A stretch of DNA of 64,000 nt from contig OX104112.1 in assembly GCA_944474755.1 (NCBI GenBank), positions 4,946,490 to 5,010,489 on the forward strand. The letters are read 5' to 3'. A program made the position numbers and the translations under genes. Shown one piece after another: positions 1 to 8,690 of the stretch (position 1 is its first letter; every line of letters begins with the position of its first letter). Origin of the DNA: Limnoperna fortunei (Eukaryota > Mollusca > Bivalvia > Mytilida > Modiolidae). The notes under the pieces are model-generated. The model saw only the letters and a list, made by a program, of their open reading frames with translations, was not told the DNA's origin and made no database searches.

Positions 1-87
1 ACGAAATACGATATGTAAGTTGAATAGAAAATATGCCTTTTTTTGTTTACAGACATTATGTTGCATCTCTCATTTTGATTGTTGATG

Positions 88-241
88 TTTCTTTGTTTGT
101 ATATCGCCACTTTCAGCTTTTTCATGGTGTCCAGTTTTTATTCAAGGAGGAAGCCGGAGTATCCGGAGAAACTGTTCGAACTTCGGTAGGAAAACTGACA
201 ATCCTTGTTAATTAGGACTGGATTTGAGCGCAACATGCCCG
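88..241 (-). mobile_element. SINE body fragment, head missing
   Basis: On the minus strand this reads as the body of the same SINE family seen complete at 8414-8679. It has a CAAA-like tail (complement at 88-100), the core that includes GCTGAAAGTGGCG-type sequence, the stretch complementary to CCAGTTTTTATT, and the GGAGGAAGCCGGAGTA block on the plus strand. The similarity fades near 241, just before the tRNA-like promoter would start, so this copy is 5'-truncated. The small open frame at 33-215 lies across it and is not a gene. The copy is visibly diverged (for example a changed sequence around 100-130) and so looks older than the copies at 8414 and 10889. I found no clear target-site duplication. 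Confidence 0.65.
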
Positions 242-1763
242 CATTGACGATTGTTTGCGTGATATGACTTTTTACATAACTGCCGTTCTGCTAAGGGACT
301 GTTCCTGAAAATATCATGTCCCCAAGGAAGGCAGAGTTTTTAACCCCATGACACAGGTAAATTTATATTACAGGTGTAAACAAAATGTTTTTTTTTTATT
401 CACATAGAGGGGTGGTTATAGTGATGAGTAATTCGAATCGATTCTCTCATTTGTCACAAGGTAAAGTAAACAGGAAGAAACTGAAGCGGAATAACGTACG
501 AAATTACAAATCTAGCTTGAAATAAATAAACACGGACACAGCAATCTACAAACAAATAGTACACAAATCATCGTACCTCTCAACTAATAAGGCATATTCA
601 TTTCCGGAAAACCCCTCTTCTAAAAATAGCTTTAAACTCTGTAAGAAAGGGATACAAGGTCGCTGACTGGACGATTAAGATAAAATATGTTCATTAATAT
701 AATCAATGTATATACTTATATATAGTTTGTGTGTGATTGTGGATTATCCAAAACTTTTTAATCAGAATAAGGTTACATGTATTACACATTATATGTATGT
801 AGGAGTCACGTACACATCTTCATACATTAAGTACATAAAATTATAATGTCTTACCTCAGTAGATGTAAACTGACGTTAACACATCGCCTTGCGGGAAAAG
901 GCGTCAACGTACCATTATAATTCTTTTCTGACAGTTAGCATGGTTAGCAATTATTGCCTCGTGTTGAGATCGGGAAGTTTTTCGCCTAAATATATCTCCG
1001 TTAAAACGTAAAACAACCTTCAGATTATCTTATATTAAATTAACAATAGGTTATTAAAACGATGGATTACAGTCAATTTTTTAAGGAATTAATTATTGCC
1101 AATTATTTTTTTCTTTGAAATTTTGATATTAGAAATAATTAATTTAGTCTGTATCTAAAAAAAAACATACACATTAAAATTATATATATATTTTAAGATA
1201 AATTGATCAGTCACGTTGAACGGTCAGTATATCACGGCAATAAACAATAAATCTCCGAATATGAGATGGACCAACATCAATAGAAAATGCAGGGTATGCT
1301 TAAGATACGAAATATTGCTTTTCAATTACAGCGGCTAAAATTGTTTAACTAATCTAACACTTCAAAGGGGCTTTTATACAGTAAGAGCATCGTATTCTCT
1401 AAAAATGTAAAGCAATTTATGGTATGCGTTCACGCTTAAAAAAAAAATAAAATTCATGTCAGTGTACCGCTTTGTGTTATAACCTCTTATAAATCTTGTT
1501 TGAAGTAATAACAGTTCCATTTGAACCTTGCTCATATATATTGCACCTTGACATAGCTACTTAAGGAACTCTGCAGATATCAGTATAAGTATATCAATGT
1601 AGTCTAAAGACCAATGAAAAATGAAGACGGATACCGAAGGTCAGCAATAAAATTAAAATAGAAGCCCTAGTCCAGATTCGTGTTATTTTTCCATTGTATT
1701 TCTAAGTCCTCTAAGACAATATTGATAACATATATTCGTTATTTACTTCCACACATGTTCGAA
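242..1763. other. A/T-rich intergenic DNA, no recognisable gene
   Basis: No open frame longer than background, no RNA gene and no repeat that I recognise. The stretch is rich in A/T runs, for example poly-T near 386-398 and an A run near 1438-1448. Confidence 0.5.
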
Positions 1764-1778
1764 GTATGACACGATTGG
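1764..1778 (+). repeat. 15-bp motif shared with 2803-2817
   Basis: The sequence GAAGTATGACACGAT is found here and again at 2803-2817, where it closes the region downstream of the satellite mini-array. A complementary relative (CATCGTGTCATAC) lies at about 5790-5802. Each of the two plus-strand copies sits near satellite monomers, which suggests all are pieces of one dispersed element. This is a short match and could be accidental taken alone. Confidence 0.45.
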
Positions 1779-1830
1779 ATGGCCATTATGATTTAACGGA
1801 TTGTAAATCAAAAACAAAATTCAAATATAT

Positions 1831-1873
1831 GTAACATTTTATTCTGCTGTATGTGTACGCCATGTTACAGTTC
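1831..1873 (+). repeat. Solitary satellite monomer (seed copy)
   Basis: Forty-three bases match the 45-bp satellite monomer with three substitutions: T for C after the ATT run, G for A in TTCTGCTG, and C for T in ACGCCATG. It is preceded at 1808-1830 by an A-rich flank containing ACAAAATTCAAATAT. The same flank precedes the mini-array at 2451. A single monomer with the same flank is best explained as an undispersed or unamplified form of the source element. It is about 8 kb from the main array. Confidence 0.85.
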
Positions 1874-1970
1874 CGGCCTTATCGGCAAAAATATAAATAG
1901 ATTTGCACCGAACACTAATTAAGAATAATAAGTCTAGCAATTGATATAAAGATGTTTCTACTCAAGAACA

Positions 1971-2241
1971 TGTTTGTTTGTTTTAATGATGTTTAACGCC
2001 ACTTTCAGCAATCTTTCAGCTATTTCGTGGCTTCCTCTATTTTATTTAGTTTGCAATTTAGAAAGCCTATATTCCCGGAAAAAACCCGGACCATCGGTAG
2101 GAAATTTAGCAATTTTCATGAATTAATATTGGAGTCTAGCACACTCTCCCCGCACTGTGACTCGAACCCGTAACCTAAGTGTTGACAGGCACATGATCAA
2201 TAATGGACGAACTACCTTGATCACTCGACCACCGATGCTTC
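1971..2241 (-). mobile_element. tRNA-derived SINE with promoter head
   Basis: On the minus strand the element starts near 2241 with a tRNA-like head. The complement of 2221-2231 reads TGGTCGAGTGA, an A-box. The complement of 2158-2168 reads GGTTCGAGTCA, a very good B-box. The body follows and ends in a CAAA-type tail (complement of 1971-1985). A body segment around 2030-2080 is diverged and A/T-rich compared with the copy at 8414. SINEs of this kind are transcribed by RNA polymerase III and moved by a partner LINE (established knowledge). I could not identify a target-site duplication. Confidence 0.8.
2158..2168 (-). promoter_or_regulatory. RNA polymerase III B-box of SINE
   Basis: The complement reads GGTTCGAGTCA, close to the consensus GGTTCGANTCC. 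It pairs with the A-box at 2221-2231 on the same strand. Together they form the internal type-2 promoter of the tRNA-like head. Confidence 0.65.
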
Positions 2242-2428
2242 TGATGAGCAGGTAAAATGGATATCTTGTCTATATGTATGCTTCTATGAACAAGCTTGTT
2301 GATTTATCTATTGTTATAAACCTTCCTAATACAACCTATGCACGTGCGGTAGGAGGACTAGGTTTATAACCAGAATATATCATGGTTAGTCATGTCTGAA
2401 TTGCTTAATGGCCTGGGCATATGGTACC

Positions 2429-2450
2429 TGCAAACAAAATTCAAATATGT
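2429..2450 (+). repeat. Flank shared by satellite seed and mini-array
   Basis: The A-rich sequence here contains ACAAAATTCAAATAT and runs directly into the first satellite monomer. The same sequence stands before the solitary monomer at 1808-1830. Both copies switch to satellite at the same base (GTAACATTT), so the flank and monomer moved or were copied together. Confidence 0.7.
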
Positions 2451-2745
2451 GTAACATTTCGTTCTACTGTATGTGTACGCTATGTTACAGTTCACGTAAC
2501 ATTTCATTCTACTGTATGTGTACGCTATGTTACAGTTCACGGTACATTTCATTCTACTGTATGTGTACGCTATGTTACAGTTCACGCAACATTTCATTCT
2601 ACTGTATGTGTACGTTATGTTACAGTTCACGTAACATTTCACTCTACTGTATGTGTACGCTATGTTACAGTTCACGGTACATTTCATTCTACTGTATGTG
2701 TACGCTATGTTACAGTTCACGGTACATTTCATTCTACTGTATGTG
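2451..2745 (+). repeat. Mini-array of the 45-bp satellite, about 6.5 copies
   Basis: Six and a half tandem monomers of the satellite that fills the right-hand 54 kb. The variants are the usual ones: GTAAC (2494, 2629), GGTAC (2539, 2674, 2719) and GCAAC (2584). The array ends inside a monomer after TGTATGTG and continues into AAATAATTCTG, which is not satellite. Translation gives 15-residue periodic peptides in both strands, which are an artefact of the 45-bp period. The array lies between the flank at 2429-2450 and the segment at 2758-2842. Confidence 0.95.
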
Positions 2746-2757
2746 AAATAATTCTGT

Positions 2758-2842
2758 TGTATAATCACACCGATCAACCGACTCATAATATTTTGGTGAG
2801 AAGAAGTATGACACGATGAAAAAAAATATAAACAAGTTAAGA
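2758..2842 (+). repeat. 85-bp segment with inverted relative at 5765-5849
   Basis: This segment contains ATCACACCGATCAACCGACT, ATTTTGGTGAGAAGA and GTATGACACGATGAAAAAA in that order. The reverse complement of 5765-5849 carries the same blocks in the same order with a few substitutions, so the two are inverted copies about 2.9 kb apart. Here it follows the satellite mini-array. At the other site it adjoins a different tandem repeat (5845-6248). It looks like a conserved end of a dispersed, possibly non-autonomous element. I cannot name the family. Confidence 0.7.
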
Positions 2843-4215
2843 CCTATACGTATACAGATGACTTTTTCCAAATCGCTACGTTTAAAACTCACTGTATCAA
2901 ATATAGTGTAGTAAAAAATTATTTGGCATATATTTGTCCATTAACATATTCAATCGTTTTAACTAATGTTTTCATTTGTTATATGAAAATATGTTCCAAA
3001 GGTACTGGCATCACAAATTTGAACAAATAAATGCAAAATTTACGCTTCAGCACAATATATTTCTGTCTCAAGTGTTTTTGTTCAAAAGGACATATATCCA
3101 ACTTTTTTTTGACCCCAAATTTTTTCTTCCAATTGCAAGTTATTTGGAGTTGGAATCATTTTTCTTTACGCATTTACTGAAAAAATGATACGGAAAAAAT
3201 CAGCTCATCTTTTTATAGTGACAGGATGAATAAAAGCTCCTTGACACGATTGAAAACAGCCACGTATTTCTTAAGTGATTAGTTTTATACTTCCACATGG
3301 GGTATTTCAATAACTTTTTACAACTAATGTCTTTATATTATTGAATATTATACAAAAAGTCTACAATTGTTAATACAATAGGACTATGATGTATAAATTC
3401 TTGACACAAATCACTAGATATGGAAAAAGGTAACAAGCAACGGAGCAGCTTTTTAATTCATCTTAAAACCATAGTGAGGAATTAAACATAGAGTAAATGC
3501 TCTCATTGAGACAATCCCATAGCAGGGCTTAAGCGGAAATCTGTGGTGTATGTCGATAACGCTCTACATATGAATTTGAACCTATCAACAAATAACAACA
3601 TAACGAACACGATTTTTTACAAATATTTCCTACTATGTCGACATTAAATAGTATAAAACGGAACCATCTACTCGGTAGGTCAATATATTGATGTCAAACT
3701 TTTATTACAAATTATACATGTTATAAGGTATGAATTCATGCAAACATTATCAAATGTGCTGCCTAAAATTTATAATAAAGACGCAGGGCGAAAAATTTAA
3801 AGGTTAATTAGCGTGCAAATGAGAGTAAAATCTCAAGAATTAATACATCATTTTAACTGCAACACGGATACTTCTTATGTCTAATAATTTTTAACATTAT
3901 TATGCAAATATTTTGAGAATTCCACAGTTATCTTTTACATAAAAACAGAAAAGGAAAACGTGTAAGACATGTAGTTACTAAGGACAATAATATTTCATTC
4001 GAACAGACCGCGAGATTGACCTTAATTGACCGAATTATACACAATTTTCATCGCGTATTACACCTGTAGACACGCGAAGAAACACAGAAAAGAATCTACG
4101 AATCTGGTAAGAGAATACTTGCACAAATGTACACCGTTTTATTACAAAATTATTTATATTTATGGTTTAATCACTCGTTTTCTTTCATTGTTAATTATAA
4201 TAAATGAATAATAAA
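2843..4215. other. A/T-rich intergenic DNA, no recognisable gene
   Basis: Only short open frames are present, such as a 70-codon one at 2976-3188 with no recognisable domain. No repeat or RNA signal was seen. Confidence 0.5.
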
Positions 4216-4221
4216 TAATAA

Positions 4222-4276
4222 TAAACAATCAAACAAAAAAAAAAAAAAAAACAAAAACAAAACAAAACAAAAACAC
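4222..4276 (+). repeat. A-rich low-complexity tract
   Basis: A run of about 17 A is followed by repeated CAAAA units, ending at CACCCC. It could be an old retroposon tail, but no recognisable element body lies directly upstream. Confidence 0.6.
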
Positions 4277-4493
4277 CCCAGCTTTTAACCATGTCATATA
4301 ATATTGTCTTTACTTTTATGTCAACGCCCCAAATGCGAAGGCCACCTTCGCTTTTGGACGGTGACATAAAAATTCAGTTTTGCAGAAGGTACGAACGTCG
4401 ACATAATTTTGTCACTCTTTGGGTTTTCTACGAGACCTATTGTCTAGTAACTATCTACTCACATGGCAAATATGAAAAGCTTAAACTATTAAC

Positions 4494-4620
4494 GAAGGTC
4501 GGGGTTTTCTCTGGGTACTCAGGCTTCCACTCCCAATAAAAACTGGATTCCATCATACAGCTGAAAAATTGCTGAAAGTGGCATTAAACACCATTCATAC
4601 AAACAAACAAACAGTCAAAC
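4494..4620 (+). mobile_element. SINE 3' fragment
   Basis: Plus-strand 3' half of the SINE family. It starts at GAAGGTCGGGGTTTTC, passes through GGGTACTCAGGCTTCC, AATAAAAACTGGA, GCTGAAAAATTGCTGAAAG and GCATTAAACACC, and ends in a (CAAA)n tail at 4599-4620. The tRNA-like head and the first part of the body are absent, so this is a 5'-truncated or broken copy. Confidence 0.8.
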
Positions 4621-4643
4621 AATTATTTTGAAAGTTATAACCC

Positions 4644-4782
4644 GCGAAGCAATGACTTAAAAGGCATTGATGTGATCTTGGGGGAATGTGGGTCAAATTT
4701 CGAAGTTAAATATTCAGGACGCGAAGCAGTCACTCAAAAGGCAATGATGTGACCTTGGGGGTCAAATTTCAAATTAAATGTC
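4644..4782 (+). repeat. Two-copy tandem repeat, unit about 77 bp
   Basis: GCGAAGCAATGACTTAAAAG at 4644 recurs as GCGAAGCAGTCACTCAAAAG at 4721. In both copies this is followed by GGCA(T/A)TGATGTGA(T/C)CTTGGGGG and later by GTCAAATTTC. The second copy lacks about ten bases after the G run and continues into AATGTCAACACC. Just downstream, GCACGGACGGACAAACA (4860-4876) resembles short GGAC-type runs common at the ends of invertebrate transposons, but no terminal inverted repeat was found. Confidence 0.7.
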
Positions 4783-5764
4783 AACACCCATGGCATGCGA
4801 CACATCGATTTGGTAAAGTCTACCCACATGCTTATCACAAAGCTTACCTTGATATGGATGCACGGACGGACAAACAACAATATGTCGACCTTCTTTTGTC
4901 TCTTTTACCAAAAACCCAATATAAACGTCCTAAAAAATGAAAAGTGGAATGTAACACTAGATAAAGCTATATTGCATATCCTAAACGTGTATTAATATGG
5001 GATTTGCAGTGTCAAATAAATTTGGCTGAAAATATCAGCATTAAAGGAGAAGAAAAGAAAGAAGAAGATGAAGTAAATTACCAGACAAAAACAATATGTC
5101 TCCCATTTATCTTCGTTTGTTATACATAATAAAATAACAATTGCATACACATACAATGTATAGTTTGAAAGATTTTCTGCATACGTTATTGTGTGTCGCA
5201 AATTGTTCATTGTATATTTTATTCACAGTTATCAAAATAAGTTTTCCCCATCCTCCTCTTCATGTTTCACATTGACAGGAAATTCAAAAATTTACATATA
5301 TTATTACGTTACGAACTCTTAAAGTGAATACTTATTCAATTGGTTAGCAGAATTTCCTAGCTTATACAAAGTCATATTTCTTGTTTTAGTCGTATCATTG
5401 GACTGATTTATATCGTATCGTACTTTCTCTGACTCTGCAATTAAAAACAAATAAATATTGTTAATGCATTATGTTAAAGATATATTTTTGGCACCAAACG
5501 AAAGCTAAAGGATTATTCTTTACATTTAAACAGCCGATTTGAAATAAAATTATATCATAAAAGGTCATTTTAGCATTTTAATAACTATATCTGCATTTTT
5601 TCGTTTATTTTATAAGACAAGTTGGACAAAAATAAAAGCAAGAGCTTAAAGAACTGAGTATATCTATTGCCAAATCTATGCTAAATCGTGTTTTAATATA
5701 TTTTATTCCCTACAGTAAATTTAAAACATAAAAAAAATTGAAAAACTTACCTACGTTTTCATCG
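4783..5764. other. Intergenic DNA, no recognisable gene
   Basis: The open frames here (for example 4749-4940, 4795-4995 and 4992-5210) are short and have no domain that I recognise. The sequence becomes strongly A/T-rich after 5000. Confidence 0.45.
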
Positions 5765-5849
5765 CTTCTAACTTGTTTATATCTTTTTTCATCGTGTCAT
5801 ACATCTTCTCACCAAAATGATATAAGTCGGTTGATCGGTGTGATAATAC
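5765..5849 (-). repeat. Inverted copy of the 2758-2842 segment
   Basis: Read on the minus strand this matches 2758-2842 block by block (GTATGACACGATGAAAAAA, GATCAACCGACT, ATCACACC). It directly abuts a three-copy tandem repeat starting at 5845, just as the plus-strand copy abuts the satellite mini-array. The conserved part is therefore next to different tandem repeats at the two sites. Confidence 0.7.
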
Positions 5850-6248
5850 TGAATAATATTTACGACAAAAGCGAAAGCATCTATTTATATATTTTATTCA
5901 CTATCTCATTGTCATGATTGTGTCACATGAATTTACACAAAATTAAATCTCAAATAAAGAATAAACGACTGTGCCACAATTCTTAAGAATTCCGCTGTAT
6001 AATACTGAACAAGATTTACAACAAAAGCGAAAATATCTATTTATATATTTTATTCACTATCTCATTGTGTCACATGAATTTACACAGAATTAAATTTCAA
6101 ATAAAGAATAAACGACTGTGCCACAATTCCTAAGAATTCCGCTGTATATTACTGAATAAGATTTACGACAAACGCGAAACATCTATTTATATATTTTATT
6201 CACTATCACATTGTGTCACATGAATTTAATCTCAAATAAAGAATAAAC
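5845..6248 (+). repeat. Three-copy tandem repeat, unit about 147-156 bp
   Basis: Copy 1 is 5845-6000 (156 bp), copy 2 is 6001-6147 (147 bp) and copy 3 is 6148-6248 (shorter, about 101 bp). Each begins with an A(A/T)TACTGAA(T/C)AA-type sequence. Each contains CTATTTATATATTTTATTCA, then TTGTGTCACATGAATTTA and AAATAAAGAATAAAC. Copies 1 and 2 end with AAGAATTCCGCTGTAT. Copy 1 has a 9-bp insertion around CATTGTCATGATTG. Copy 3 has lost TTACACA and stops after AATAAAC. No coding potential is visible. Confidence 0.9.
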
Positions 6249-6592
6249 TACGAAACGTGTTTGTATATAGGAGCTTATGAGTTAAAGATGCTAACATGTA
6301 AGCGTAATATAAAAAAGCAATACTGCGTTCGCATTTTAGCCGTCACAATTTGTTTATTTTAAGATGTTTGTTATAGTCATTCGATAATTAATGAAATATA
6401 AGACTTAGTATAAATGGTTTCCTTAAATTTCGTGGTTTTTTTTTTGTTTTTTTTTCGGGGGGGGGGAGGTGTGGTTCAGGTCATATTAAAGTTTTCGCGA
6501 ACATACTGTACGTGTTTAGAGAGTGTCTCATTGCACGATAAGGATCTCTTTTGTAGAATTCGAAAAGAAGTAGGCTAAACAGTAAATTTTCC
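6249..6592. other. Intergenic DNA with T run and G run
   Basis: No gene seen. A poly-T stretch (about 6435-6455) is followed by a run of about ten G (6457-6466). Confidence 0.5.
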
Positions 6593-6606
6593 ACCCCTAC
6601 CCATAC
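6593..6606. repeat. Target-site duplication of LINE, 3' side
   Basis: ACCCCTACCCATAC (14 bp) is repeated without mismatch at 8337-8350. The two copies exactly bracket 6607-8336, whose minus-strand 3' end is a simple-repeat tail. A 14-bp perfect direct repeat in this position is the usual footprint of target-primed reverse transcription. Confidence 0.85.
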
Positions 6607-8336
6607 TTACTTACTTACTGCCCATTACGCCAGGTGGCGTGTGGGGCAGCAACAAAGGTACGCCACTTCTGCCTGTCACTAGCAATCTTCTGGAGACTCC
6701 CCCAAGTGTGGTTCAGTTCTGCCATCTCTGTCTGTACAGTACGCCTCCATGTTGTTTTTGGTCTCCCTCGCTTCCTCTTTCCCTCTGGAGTCCAGAATAG
6801 TGCAGTCTTTGTCAGATCCTGTTGTTCTTTCCTTAGGACATGACCTATCCACCTCCATCTTCTCCTTCTGATGATGGTACTCATGTCTTCTTGTTGACAT
6901 CGTCTGAGGAGGTCCTGGTTTGAGATCTTATTGGGCCAGAATATACGAAGGATCCTCCTCAGGTTCTTGGTGTGGAATGTGTTTAGTTTCTCTTGGTCTG
7001 CGTCGGTCATTCTCCAACACTCACAGCCATACAACAGTATTGGTATTACACAGCTGCTGTATAGCTTGAGTTTTATCCTGGTGGTGTATTGTCCAGATTT
7101 CCAGACATTCTGCAAGTTGTTGAATGCTGCTCTAGCTTTTGACAGGCGCTGTTTTATGTCAGTCTCAGCTCCACCATCTATGCGAACTGTGCTTCCTAAA
7201 TATGTAAATTGGTCTGTCTTGGGAAGATCTTGTTCATCTAATGCCACTGATGGTGATTGGTCATTGTTAAGGATCATTACTTCTGATTTTTTTGTATTTA
7301 TTCTTAGACCAATTTGACTGGAAAAAGTTTTGAGTCTTGATGTTTTTTCTTGGATATGCTGATGTGTATGAGATAGGAGGGCAAGATCATCTGCAAAATC
7401 TAAATCTTCTAGTGCTGAAAAAGTTGTCCATCTGATGCCTCTTGGTTCATCTGAAGTTGTTTGGCGTAATACCCAGTCAATAGCTATAATGAACAGCGTC
7501 GATGACATGACACAACCTTGTCGCACTCCTGTCTTCACTGGAAAAGATGTTTCTGAATCTCCGACAGTACATTCGAAGTTGTCATAGAATGCTTTTATCA
7601 GATTAATTAGGTGCTGTGGTATTCCGTAATATCTCAGTATTTTCCATAGGCTGGCTCTATGTAAGCTGTCAAAGGCTTTTTCAAAATCTATGAAGTTGAT
7701 GTGTAGTTGTCTTTGCCACTCTGTACATTGTTCTATGATATTGCGTAGTATGAAAATCTGGTCAGTACATCCTTTCCCTTTACGAAATCCTGCTTGTTCT
7801 TTTCGAAGATGTGAGTCTATTGCCTCTGAAATTCTCTTGATTATAATTTTTGACATGATTTTACTTGGTATGGATAGCAGTGTTATTCCTCGCCAGTTGT
7901 TACAGTCATTCAATGCTCCTTTTTTGGGTATCTTGATGATGGTGCCTTTATTCCAATCTTTAGGAATAGTAGATTGATTCCAAATATCTGTGAACAATGG
8001 ATGTAGTATATTTGCAGTGAGGTTGGTGTCCGTTTTAAAGAGTTCAGCATTTAAATTATCACATCCTGGAGCTTTTCCATTTTTTAGACTTTGGATAGCA
8101 GATATAATTTCTGGTACTTCTGGTGGTTCAGTACTGATATCTAGATCTTGCAGAGGTTCATTGATGTTTGGTTCTTCAGTTGGAGGTGGTCTATTAAGGA
8201 CTTCATAGAAATGTTCTGTCCATCGTTTCTCTTGGTCAGTTTCTGATGTTAGTATATTACCCTGTTTATCTTTTATTGGAATGTTGGTAGGTGGCTTGTT
8301 TTTTCCACAGATCTCTTTTGTTATCCTATAAAGGGT
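6607..8336 (-). mobile_element. 5'-truncated non-LTR retrotransposon (LINE)
   Basis: The element runs on the minus strand from 8336 to 6607 (1,730 bp). It is bounded by the 14-bp direct repeats at 6593-6606 and 8337-8350. It carries the reverse transcriptase and C-terminal part of a LINE protein but no endonuclease domain, so it was cut short at its 5' end, as is normal for incomplete reverse transcription. Its 3' end is unusual: the stop codon TAA at 6615-6617 already belongs to a GTAA tetranucleotide tail (complement of about 6606-6619), leaving essentially no 3' untranslated region. Short 3' regions with simple-repeat tails are typical of RTE-like elements, and the C-terminal sequence also fits that group. 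I assign the clade only tentatively. Confidence 0.88.
6615..8336 (-). pseudogene. Partial LINE reverse transcriptase (5'-truncated)
   Basis: The open frame continues to 8651 (678 codons), but only codons 106-678 belong to the LINE. Codons 1-79 are antisense SINE, and about 80-105 are flanking DNA plus the target-site duplication. Numbering from the 8651 start, the reverse transcriptase begins after a linker containing RWTEHFYEVLNRP (143-155). Motif A is INFIDFEKAFDSL (318-330, catalytic D322). Motif B is GVRQGCVMSSTLF (375-387). The catalytic centre is FADD (419-422). YLGS follows at 484-487. The C-terminal region has RRRRWRWIGHVLRK (595-608) and a basic GKRKRGRPKTTWRR segment (624-637), typical of these proteins, and the protein ends naturally at HATWRNGQ. 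All three catalytic aspartates are present and there is no stop or frameshift in 573 codons, so the insertion is fairly young. The apurinic-type endonuclease expected at the N-terminus is absent, so this copy cannot mobilise itself. It should not be annotated as a host gene. Confidence 0.92.
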
Positions 8337-8350
8337 ACCCCTACCCATAC
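8337..8350. repeat. Target-site duplication of LINE, 5' side
   Basis: This second copy of the 14-bp repeat marks the 5' truncation point of the LINE. In the minus-strand frame it encodes the GMGRG residues just before the LINE-derived TLYRITK. Confidence 0.85.
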
Positions 8351-8402
8351 CCCATATTTTTCCAGTGAAATTCAAAATTTTGCCCTTGTGTGCATCTTTC
8401 TC

Positions 8403-8413
8403 TAATTGATTGA
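8403..8413. repeat. Target-site duplication of SINE, left copy
   Basis: TAATTGATTGA here recurs at 8680-8690. The two copies flank the complete SINE. Confidence 0.75.
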
Positions 8414-8424
8414 GGGGGCCTTGG

Positions 8425-8435
8425 TGGCCGAGTTG
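8425..8435 (+). promoter_or_regulatory. RNA polymerase III A-box of SINE
   Basis: TGGCCGAGTTG is one base from the consensus TGGCNNAGTGG. It lies 11 bases into the element, as in tRNA genes. Confidence 0.7.
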
Positions 8436-8487
8436 TATGATAGTTCGTCTACTATTGATTACGTGGTTTGTCAACACTGAGGTTGAG

Positions 8488-8498
8488 GATTCGAGTCT
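8488..8498 (+). promoter_or_regulatory. RNA polymerase III B-box of SINE
   Basis: GATTCGAGTCT matches the B-box consensus GGTTCGANTCC at nine of eleven positions, including the invariant TTCGA core. Confidence 0.7.
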
Positions 8499-8679
8499 CA
8501 CTGCGGGCAGGGTTGCACTCGACTTAATTGGAAAGGAGCCAGTTTTCCGACCCAAGGTCGGGAATTTTGTCCGGGTACTGCGGATTCCTCCTCCAATAAA
8601 AACTGGACGCCATGATATAGCTGAAAAATTGCTGAAAGTTGCGTTATACAATATTTAAACAAACAAACAAACTAATCTA

Positions 8680-8690
8680 TAATTGATTGA
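8680..8690. repeat. Target-site duplication of SINE, right copy
   Basis: TAATTGATTGA matches 8403-8413. A short TAATCTA lies between the CAAA tail and this repeat. Confidence 0.75.

Larger units (their letters stand above)
8414..8679 (+). mobile_element. Full-length tRNA-derived SINE
   Basis: The best reference copy of the family. It starts GGGGGCCTTGGTGG. An A-box (TGGCCGAGTTG, 8425-8435) and a B-box (GATTCGAGTCT, 8488-8498) lie about 52 bp apart, like a tRNA with a long variable arm. The start resembles Leu/Ser-type tRNAs. The body passes through CCCAAGGTCGGG, GGGTACTGCGGATTCC, AATAAAAACTGGACGCC and GCTGAAAAATTGCTGAAAG, and ends in a (CAAA)n tail near 8656-8672. An 11-bp target-site duplication is present. 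The body resembles SINEs widespread in molluscs, and comparison with the V-type RUDI family would be the first test. The tail differs from the GTAA tail of the neighbouring LINE, so that LINE is unlikely to be its partner. Confidence 0.88.

Noticed and set aside
33..215. 60-codon open frame
   Set aside because: It lies across an antisense SINE fragment and has no recognisable domain.
2976..3188. 70-codon open frame in A/T-rich DNA
   Set aside because: It is short, has no domain or signal, and its composition fits background.
4335..4351. Perfect small hairpin GCGAAGG-CCA-CCTTCGC
   Set aside because: It has a seven-pair stem with a three-base loop, but nothing nearby indicates a terminator, RNA gene or transposon end. 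It could arise by chance.
4860..4876. Transposon terminus suggested by GCACGGACGGACAAACA
   Set aside because: No partner inverted repeat or target-site duplication was found around it.
6435..6470. G-quadruplex from the G run
   Set aside because: Only one long G run is present, without the four separate tracts needed. It is treated as low-complexity sequence.
6931..7317. Plus-strand open frames within 6634-8658
   Set aside because: They are the complementary shadow of the LINE reverse transcriptase frame and show no domain of their own.
8414..8500. Functional tRNA gene
   Set aside because: A- and B-boxes are present, but the sequence does not fold into a convincing cloverleaf end to end and continues into a SINE body with a target-site duplication.
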